Positions 31,258 through 40,500 of a DNA stretch of 64,000 nt are shown piece by piece. The notes below the pieces were generated by a model. The model ran no database searches. It had not been told where the DNA came from and saw only the letters and a program-made list of their open reading frames with translations. Every line of letters begins with the position of its first letter. The first letter of the stretch is position 1. The DNA is from Capronia americana (Eukaryota > Ascomycota > Eurotiomycetes > Chaetothyriales > Herpotrichiellaceae), in assembly GCA_016110215.1 (NCBI GenBank), contig JADWQD010000018.1, forward strand, positions 620,001 to 684,000, given 5' to 3'. The translations under genes were made by a program, and so were the position numbers.

Positions 31258-34200
31258 GCGGAGAATCGACGCCGAGGCTACAGGATCTGAGGATTTACAA
31301 TTTGCGAAAGTGCCAGGGAGGTTGAAATGCAGCACCTTACTGTTTGGCCGACCACAAAGGGCTGCACGTAGCGGGCTTTCTATTCTTTTACCGTCATCGT
31401 TTCGCTGAGCATTGAAGACACTCTACCTTGCACTTCAGTCGAGATACCGCGAACTCCACTGCCAACACTAAGGACCGCCTTCCGCGAGCAGCGCAATCAG
31501 CATCTGTGACTACTGAAATGTCATCCTGCACGACTTTGGACTGGGAACATCCCAACAAGCTCTCAGCAATTCCCCTCTAGTGAAGGCCTCAACCCTGACT
31601 TGTTCCCAGAAGGTGAAATTGAAAGCCATGGCTAGGAACAAATTGCTTCAGCTGTGGCTCTTGCCGGTTGACCCATGGCGTTGATAACATTACCAGCGAC
31701 AGATCCACCATCGAAGACTTCGCTACAGTCCCCCACATCTGGCACCGACATCATCACCACATCCTCCAGCCTCAGTTGCTATGGTAATATGAGATAATCG
31801 AGGGAAGACTCCTCAAGGTACCAAATGAGGAAATTGAAGCAGGCGAATCTAATGTATGCCTCTTTTCGTCTCCAAAGTTTGTCCAGCTGCGTGTCATTTC
31901 CCGGCAAGAAGATGGAATATCCACCATAAGCGGCAGCAACTCATTGATTCTCGCCATGGAACTCCATATAGGCAATGATACCAACCCACAGGTGATACGT
32001 AGGCTAAAAATCAACAAAATCAGATCCACACCGCTCTGAGCAGGCCAGCGGGCACCTGAACACAGACATCCATATAGGGAGCGGATCTGTAGTTTCTTCG
32101 AGCCAGTTCGTTCCAGCACGCCTATCCGACACCTCAAATAGACCGACATGTCCGAGGCAAGGGTCCACGATGACCCAGGACTAAGCAGCAGATCCTTGCC
32201 GTCCAACATGGCATGACATACCGCCGCCCTGACATGGACTGGACGAACCCATCTCTTGCAAGCAGCTGCACCATGCGTAAATACGAGAGTCTCCCAGCAG
32301 GCACGCATCGATTCAAGTCTATATTATCACAGCATTTCGAATTCCCCCGAGCGCAGGACGTGGAACGACATATTTCAGCTTAGTTCCGCAACGCAACGCA
32401 ACTCGAGGTCGTGGCCATGGCAAGCAGCGAGTATCGGAAGGCCACGATCGGAGAACATCAGAAGGACCCGGGGAAAAAAGGGAAGAAGAAACAAGAAAAG
32501 GAAGAAAAAAGAAATCAAAACAAACAAACTGGGGGACCCTCCCTCCATCTTTGCAATGTCATTTGCATTTCCCATTTCCCATTTCGCCAATTCCCATTTC
32601 CTTTTTTTTATGCCCGACAAGGAAGCAAGAAAGGAGCAAAGAAACCAACCATCCTTACGAGTACTTTTCCCCTCAGCTCAGCCCAGCCCAGCGAAGCGTC
32701 GTTCCGTCCCGTGGGAACCCGTGCGGCATCTAGCCCTCTTCGACATGGAGTGGAAACTGTCCTGCCACTGTCGTCGTCACTGTCAATCTCAATCTCACTG
32801 TCATCGTCATTGTTATTGTCGCGAAGTGCTCCGTAAGCCCACGCCAATATACACACACATATATAAAATGTTAATGTCGATCGCAATGTCGCAATGTTAA
32901 TGTTAAATGGCATGTATAACTTTGGACGCGCTTTCTTGTCCGTTGCCTTAGGATACCTTCAACTTCTATTTGAATTGACTTTCTCATTAGGATATGTAGA
33001 TAGCGTGAACATCACACCCTCACAACACAGATGGTAGATTTAAAATCCCCGTCGATGTATAGTAGTGCGATCATGGGTCCGCGTGCGTACATGTGCATAT
33101 ACAATGCACATGGGGAATAGTGCAGAGTACTCTGTACTCGTACAGTGAGTGAGCGAGTGAGCGAGTCACTTACCAGGGTAGGGATTCGTCAGTGTATGCG
33201 TGAAGGGACCTAGGATCCTCGCGCTCCGCATAACATAGTTAGGACGGTTTAGTTAGGGCATGACAGAAGCAAAGAATACTCTAACTCGCCAGGCTAAAGC
33301 TTGTTGGACTGACCCGCAGTGGTCAGTAGTAAGTCAGCCAGGCATTCTGGTATTTGCATGGTTGCGACTGACTGGTGGTTAGGTGCAAAGTCACCTACAC
33401 GACTCGTACGAGGAGGGTCCTTAACAGCCTTCCATGCACAGAGAGCCCTACCGAGTTTTGACCCAGCTAGCTATGCTGGCTCGAGAAAGCACGTCCATGT
33501 ACTTCCTGCGTCTGTTAGGCGGGTTTATTAGGGGGTCTCGATCGGACCAGCCTTGCAGCGATACAATGTGCCTTTAAGTCACCGAGGAGCGACAGTCACT
33601 GGGGCGGCCGACGCTACTCCAGGCACGAAAACAGAACACCCCGGGCTCTGACACGGTGCATACCCTGACGCCTGGAGGAGTGTTGCGGCTTGTCTCTTAT
33701 CTCCTCTACAAGGATTACAGTGGTAGGGCCGGGTTCAAGCCACAAGCTCAGCCCGTGGCCCTAGAGGTACCCCCGGAGCCCAGGGGAGATTAGGTGCCGG
33801 GCCGGCCAAGTTTTCAACTTTTCGATTGCAACTGCCAGGGAATCTCGGTAAGAATACATGGGAGATGAACTGAGACAGGGAAAAGGCACCGCCTCGATTC
33901 CAGGCCACAATTCAGAAAGTGGCGTTCCAGCTCGCTCACACTTGCCCCAGTGCCCGGAGAATGATCACAGCGGACACTTCTCAGCACCAAGCCCTTCGAA
34001 GCCAACATGGCCGGGCCCGGCTCCAAATCTGGCTTAGCCAGCACACCACAATCCCCACACCATCTGCAGCTTCCACGCTCCGTCACCTGCAAGCTCGCAG
34101 GCCATGTGACTGAGAGGAGGGGAAGCTGCTGGAGGGTAACAAACACCTCAAAAACGGTCTGAGGAGCTCGGCACCCAATCAGACAGCCGGGAGAGTGGGA

Positions 34201-34719
34201 CGAAGAGGCAGAAAATGACAGTCGTACCTGCATGAAGATTTCGCGTGGCACCCGCTCGGCGTCTGCTGGCTGGTCGTTTGATTGCTGCACAGTCGATCGC
34301 TGCAGTGCAAGTTCGGCACTGGCATTTTCCCTGGTTGCAGAAATGGGCCTGGCGTCATGCACGCCATCGCCCTGGCAAGCCATGCGGGGCAAAAGCAGCG
34401 AGAATCCCGACCCATTTCGCGGGGTGGAGCGGAACCCTAAAATCACTGCCACGTCAACAGCACGGCGGAAGACCGCCAAGGCTGCATTTGAGGCTCCCGG
34501 CGAATGATTGTTCGTGCTTGCTGATGGATTCTGATTTGCTGCTGTTAGACGTCGATCAAAGCTGTAGGCGGAGCGGCAGGCCAGCGAAAAAAAAGTCATC
34601 CTTGGACAACCCGCTCTGCGAACTGGTGGACCCTCAGGATGACATGAGATGGTAAGAAACCCGCCAGGTATGAAAAGGCAAAGAAATTCGTAGCTTCGTG
34701 AATCGTAACAGCCGTGGGC
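31258..34719. other. Gene-poor 3.5 kb stretch with possible relics
   Basis: No convincing intact gene. On the plus strand about 31694-32036 reads as one long protein-like frame broken by a single TAA near 31785 and ended by TGA near 32036. A purine-rich GA/AAG tract covers 32470-32530 with a long T run near 32605. GTGAGTGAGCGA repeats lie at about 33145-33170. From 33290 to 33810 the base composition turns GC-rich and noncoding, with GGGCCGGGTTCAAGCC resembling a pol III B box, but no tRNA fold. A 261-codon minus-strand open frame (34599-33814) has no family resemblance. Confidence 0.4.
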
Positions 34720-35415
34720 TTATGCATGGCGGCTGCGGCTGGCTTTGGCATAGGCTTCGGGATGCTTTTTCTCAGCCTTGGATTTCATCGATCTGTAGAA
34801 TGGGGACGTCAGCCGGAGTTTTCTCCAGATACCGGTGAATGCCTTGGGCGCACAACTTACGAGATTTTCTTGGATGTGTACTCAATGTCGCGCCTGGCTT
34901 CCTTGGCCGCTTCCACGCCTTCTGCGAAATTCACTCTGGCGCGTCCCAATCTGCGCTGTGCCATCGCGTGCATTTCTTGCAGCTCGCGCTGTTTGGCGTT
35001 GAGTTCGCCGGATCTGCACATGGTCAGTCCGTGTCTCGTCGATTGCAATGCCGGCCACTCACGTTTGCGCTTGCTTTGCCAGCGATTTATCAAGCCGGAG
35101 TGGATCGAATGCCGAGTTCATTCGTTCGCTAAGCTCTTCGACGACATCGATGCCGGAGCGCGAATAGTGGGAGTCGTAGTCTGTGCCGCTATGGCTCCCG
35201 GCATAGCTAGAGCCAGATCTGACGGAAAAAGAGCCGCCGGACCGGCCACTGCTGCTGTAAGTTGTGCTAGAGTCTGAAAATTCTGGGGCATCGGCAACAC
35301 GTGAGATGGGCTGCGTGTACATGGGACCTTTGCCGGGTGGTGGCAGAGTAACTGGCAGGGCCTTCTGATGGCTGCCATAGCTGACGGGATGACGGGAATA
35401 GGTAGTGGTGGCCAT
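34720..35415 (-). CDS. KXD1: KxDL motif protein, BLOC-1 complex subunit KXD1
   Basis: ATG at 35415. Exons 35415-35063, 35013-34861 and 34792-34720 (introns 49 and 68 nt) give 192 aa. A disordered Ser/Gly/Tyr/Pro-rich N-terminus of about 90 residues precedes the conserved helical domain: ELSERMNSAFDPLRLDKSLAKQAQTSGELNAKQ, then a coiled coil with RRLGRARVNFAEG, ARRDIEYTSKKI (the KxDL position) and KSKAEKKHPEAY. KXD1 is a subunit of the BLOC-1 complex that acts on endosomal tethering and recycling. The gene is small and complete; the N-terminal part is expected to vary between species. Confidence 0.88.
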
Positions 35416-37514
35416 TGTGGAAGATGGTGGGGATGAGTAAGCTCAGTGAGTGGGACACGTGAGTTGAAGTGCAAGCAAGTTCAAGTCAAGAGGGCTTGCT
35501 GGATCAAGGAGATGTTTGTTCAAAGTCTGGTGGGGAGTGATATGAAAGGAAGAAGGAGAAAGAATGGGTTCCGGGTCGACGAGACGGGTTTTTATAGCCA
35601 TGGTGAGCCCTGCCCTCGTCACAGAGGAGCAGGGGAGGAGATTGCCAGCTCATCACCCACCTCTGAGCGGACCAATATGATTGATGGGCAAAGGGAGGGT
35701 GGTGTCATGGAACGCCCACCGACCCCGCTTCATGAGCAGGATGGTGAGAAGAGTAGGACCAATGTGAGGCGGACAAAGACGGTTTCGAAGCAGGGTCGGC
35801 ACTGTCCGTGACCTTCCGCCCGGCAGAGCGAGGAGAAGAATCAGTCTGTAGCCGACCATAGGGAGTCGAGAGAGACCCTCCATCAGCGCAGAAGATGCCA
35901 GGGTGGGATCAGAATTTCAGCTGAAGCCGAGTCAGGCAGCCGAGGGGAGGAAACGGGAGGTGGAGGACGATCATTGGGTTGATGAGGCATTTTGCCAGGA
36001 CTTGAGGCCATTAGTCGCGGGATCTAGAAGCGAAGCGGCGGACGGGGAGTGGCTGTCTGAGAAGGCAAATGGAGCGAGCACGGAGAAGGTTCGTGATTGA
36101 GGTGAGCAGGGGGGAAGACGGGAGGAGCGGCGATTCGCCCAAAGCGTTGCGATAGGCACGGCAAAGGCGCAGCAGGACGGAAAGTGGTGAGGGTTTGACA
36201 GTCTCGCGGTATCTCGCGCGCGGGCAGCAGCTGTCTCGAATGCTCCGTGAGCACGGGGAAAGTGTGGTATTGCACTCCCAGAATTTTTTTGCGCGCACAG
36301 TGTGCGGAAACGAGGGTCGAGGGCCTCAGGAGGCAGAGCCCGGAATAAGAGACGTAAGAGGTCGTTGAAAGCAGCGAGAGGCAGGGTCAGGAAACGGTCA
36401 AGCGTTGGTGTGGGCAAGTGAGGTGATGGTGCAGCTGCAATGCAGCGCGCGCGTTTGCGGGTGGAGGGGTGACGGTGCTTCGGTTTGGGACGTGCAGGCA
36501 CTGGCTCGAGGGGCTCGTCCGTGGTCTGTCGGCTGCCGTGGGCGTCAGTCACAACTCCGCAGTGCGTGGAGGCTACTCAACCTGGGCGTCCAGGATTGGC
36601 ACTCGACCTTGGTCACGTACCGGTTGGGGGAGGGTAACCGAGCACTCGGACACTGTCCCGCCGGCGGTGAGGGCGGACGTTGCGAGGGTATCGAGCACAT
36701 GCGCTCATGCTCTGATTGGTAGACCTGAAAAAAGCAAAGACGTTGTTTCGAAACGACCTGGGCACGGCGTAAGTAAAGCAGAGCATGCCCCGTGTTTGAG
36801 GACTTGGGCCTGTCTCGCCCGTCATTGGGCGTTGAGATGGGAGGGCCAAATGCAGCCAACGAGCCAAGTGGGATGGAAATGACTGGCAGCTGCGCCGTGT
36901 CACTTGGTCAGCCGCCTGAAAGCGCCGACAAATTGGGGGGAAGCCTTGGCGGGGACACAACCAAACGCGTCCCCGAGAGAACACGAGTCGGAGTGCATTA
37001 TTTAGACATTACGACGTGCGATCGAAGGGGAAAAATTCTACTAAGACAGGTCCTGCACACCAGCTGACGAACAGCCAGATCCTTTTCCTTCCCAATGCTA
37101 ATGCTTGCCTAGCCCATTCATGCCGCTCATTTTCTCGTCAGGGTAATACCCCCTGGGGTTGCTTGAACATTATCAACAATCACGTTGTAACCCGCTGCCA
37201 TAGACACCCGCGTCGTTAGCACAATTCTTCAATCAGCCCGTGGTATGGGCAATCCCATAGACCTCCCGCCCCTTTTGTGACTGCTGCTGTCGCCACCCTG
37301 CACCTTATGCAGTATGCGACCTGCCATGCCCGGAAACACCATGCAAAACATGGCACCATGCCAATGCCGCAACGCCGCTGCCAACAAGCAATGTTTGTGA
37401 GGGATCTGCTCAAATGCTCAATGAATTCGCCGTGCAGCCCTTACCCTCGTCATGTACAGCGCACACATCCAAGCCTTTCCGTTCCGACCATCGCTTCCCT
37501 GCGCCCCGAAAAAC
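35416..37514. other. Long intergenic region, nothing recognised
   Basis: 2.1 kb between KXD1 (promoter side) and the 3' end of the histidine kinase. Several open frames on both strands are Pro/Arg/Ser-rich, lack ATG starts or overlap each other, and resemble no family. GC-rich patches at 36.0-36.7 kb explain their length. Confidence 0.45.
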
Positions 37515-40500
37515 TCAACTTTCTGGCGGCCTATCACGTAGAAACACGTGTGGCAAGCTTGTGTCCAGTAGCGTCATCATCATCGTTCCCAGCACGTTGA
37601 AATCAACCGGTTTGGTGAGATAGTCAGTAAATCCAGCGTCGGCTGCTGCTGCTCGTTCCTCCGGCATAGCGTTTGCTGTCAACGCCATGATCGGCAACGG
37701 TCGGTACCCGTGACGGTTTTCCCACTCTCGTACTTCGGTACACGCCTCGTAGCCATTCTTGATCGGCATCTGAATGTCGCAAATGATGAGCGAGTAGTAC
37801 CCGTGGTCCTTCGCCAGCACCATGTCCACACATTGCTGCCCGTCCTTGGCGCACTCATTCGAAAGCGCTACTTTCTTGAGGTATCTTTGGATCACCATGC
37901 GGTTCACATCGCTGTCTTCAACCAACAAAACGCGAAACCCTTTCCCCCCGATCTTCTCCTTAACAAGATTGGCGATATTGCGGAAGTCATCCGAGCTGGA
38001 TTGTGCCACTTCACGTGCCCGATCCTTGCTCAGGTTGCGCAACTGCGCAGGGTCAAAGATCATCGCAAACACCGAAGGCTTGACCGGTTTGTGAATCATG
38101 TATGCTCGCCGTCCACTAGCAGTCAGCGCCGTAAAGTCTTCCAGGATATCTCGCTTCTGGTAATGATCCGTGATTACCACCAGCGCAGGCACTACGTTTG
38201 CCTTGTAGTTGACCATTTGCCTCATAAACAACATGATATCCGAGGAAGCCGGGATATCCAGCACAATGTGTGTGAACGTAGGCGACCCGGGGCCATTCAG
38301 GAGCTCCAAGAATGAGCCAATGTCGGATATGATCGTCACGTTGGCCGCAATCTGGTGAGGCACCACGTGCTCAATGTGCTGCTTGATCGCCATTCGGGCA
38401 TGTTCGGCGGGGCAGATGACGACAATTGAATATGTGTGAGGATGCGCCAGCTCGGGCGCCAGCCCGCCACCATCGTTGTCACTTTTACTTCTCTTGAAAA
38501 CTGGATGGGAAGCGCTGACTTTCTCAGTCGAGGTCTGTCGCTCGCCGGTCGAGGCCGCAGATTCGTGAGCTGGTGCCGAGTCCGGTGTCTGCACCATCGA
38601 AGTCGCGGACGAGACAGACACTATGTTGCCCGAATTCGACCGCCTCGATAAACTTGAATCATCAGATGGAAGGACAGGTGGTGAAACAACAGATGGCGAC
38701 GATACCACCGGGGACGGCAACTCCGAAGACTGAGCCGGAGGGGAGCTGACGTATCGGGATAGACCGGGAGTCTGAATGACGCCTTCGTTCTGCAGCACGC
38801 CTCTGGCAGAGGCAACAGTGGGCGTCTTGCTGTCGGATCGCGATCTAGGACTCCCGGCTAGGGGTGAAATCTGTCTCTGTGGTGCATTTCGCCCAGATAT
38901 TGGTGGCGAGGTGACTTCGGAACCGGGAGCAGCAATCTCGACTTTGATAAAGAAGCTGAAAGTTGAGCCTTCTCCCGCTTTGCTTTTCACAGAAAGCTCT
39001 CCGCCGTGCATCTCCACCAGTTGTTTAGAGAGGAAAAGTCCCAGGCCAGATCCAGCCTCGTGACTGCTGGCCCCGCCGACCTGGCCAAATTGTTTGAACA
39101 GACGCTTGAAATCATCTTCGTTGAACCCACGTCCCGTATCCACCACGTCGAAGTAGAGGAGGCCGGAATGGTGAGTGCCCGACATGGCATCCGCAGCAGG
39201 GGCAGCGTCACGGAATGAGCATCGCATGTACACTTCTCCCTGCTCGGTAAACTTGACCGAGTTACCAAGAAGATTGAGAAGGACTTGTCGGACTCTGAAA
39301 GCGTCTGCTCTCACCATCGAAGGCACGTTGGCTTCCAGAGAGTAGTTCAGCTCTAATCCACGTTCAATGGCTCGAGATGAGACGGTGTCCACCACCTCCT
39401 CGCAAAGATTGCGAACGTGAAACCACTTCGGCAGCAGTGCCATCTTTCCAGCCTCAACCTTGGTGACGTCCAGGATATTGTCAACTAGTTCTCGTAAGTT
39501 GTTCGCACTGTTTTGGATGGTGTCTACCGTCCTTCTCTGATCATGGTCCAGTTCCGAGTCGACCAGCCAAGGCATACTGCCCAAAATGCCGTTGAGTGGC
39601 GTTCGAATCTCGTGAGACATGTTGGCAAAGAACTTTGTCTTGGACTCCATCTCCAAGTGCACTTTTTCGTTTGCTTGGTTCAGCTCTCGCTCTAGAGTCT
39701 TGCGTGTCTCAATATCTGTGCACGTCCCGTACCAGGAAGCCTTTCCGCTTTGACTCTGCCACAGCCCAGTGTCGACTCGAACCAGTCTCACCAGAAACCA
39801 TCGGTATCCGCCACCTTTTGATTTGAGCCGAATTTCTGTAAGATACGACAGACGTCCATTCTCGTCCTTCTCGACGACCACCGACCCTGATTTGATCATG
39901 CGGTCTAGCGAAGTCAAATCTGGTGAGAACAGGTTCTTCTGGGTAGGCGGGGGAGGTCCGATGGTCTTGTTCGACTCGCTGGACCCCGAGCTCGTTGTCG
40001 GCGACCGTACTATGGCAGCCACCTCCATCGGTGACAGTATCCCGCACTTGTGGAGATCGTCACGATGCACGTGTTTTGCAAATCCTAGTCCTCGCGCATC
40101 CTCGAGCGTCTGACCTGAGTACGAGTGCCATTGTTGGTTGACGGCCACAATGCCATCCCCCTCGATGGCCTCAAACAGTACCTGTGGGATTGCATCGGCA
40201 AGTGCACGAATCTTGGTGTCACGAGTCATAATGGCTTCCTTTTCGCTGGCTTCGAGATTCTTGATGTACTGTTCGTGCACATCCAAGAACGAGCCAATCC
40301 AGTATAGAAGCCGGCCATTGTTGCTCAGCAGAGTACTCGCGCGGAACACGAACCATCGGTAATCGCTGTCGCTGTTGAATCGCTTGACGCGAATATAGTG
40401 CGTAAATTGACTGCCTGTCCTCAACGCCTCGTTCCAGAGCTTTACCAGACCATTTCTGTCTGCCGGATGCACATTCTTCCAAGGATCGCGCACTCTGCCT

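Noticed and set aside
31772..32308. 178-codon ATG-started minus-strand frame
   Set aside because: Composition is unlike a protein, and the opposite strand of the same stretch reads more protein-like; no domain recognised.
33720..33760. tRNA or tRNA-derived element suggested by GGGTTCAAGCC
   Set aside because: The bases flanking the would-be T-loop do not pair and no acceptor or anticodon arms can be formed.
33814..34599. 261-codon ATG-started minus-strand frame
   Set aside because: Cys/Ser/Arg/Pro-rich with no recognisable motif, in a GC-rich noncoding block; long frames are expected by chance there.
35971..36552. 193-codon minus-strand frame between KXD1 and the histidine kinase
   Set aside because: No ATG at its start, strongly Ala/Pro/Arg/Ser-biased, no family match; explained by local GC content.
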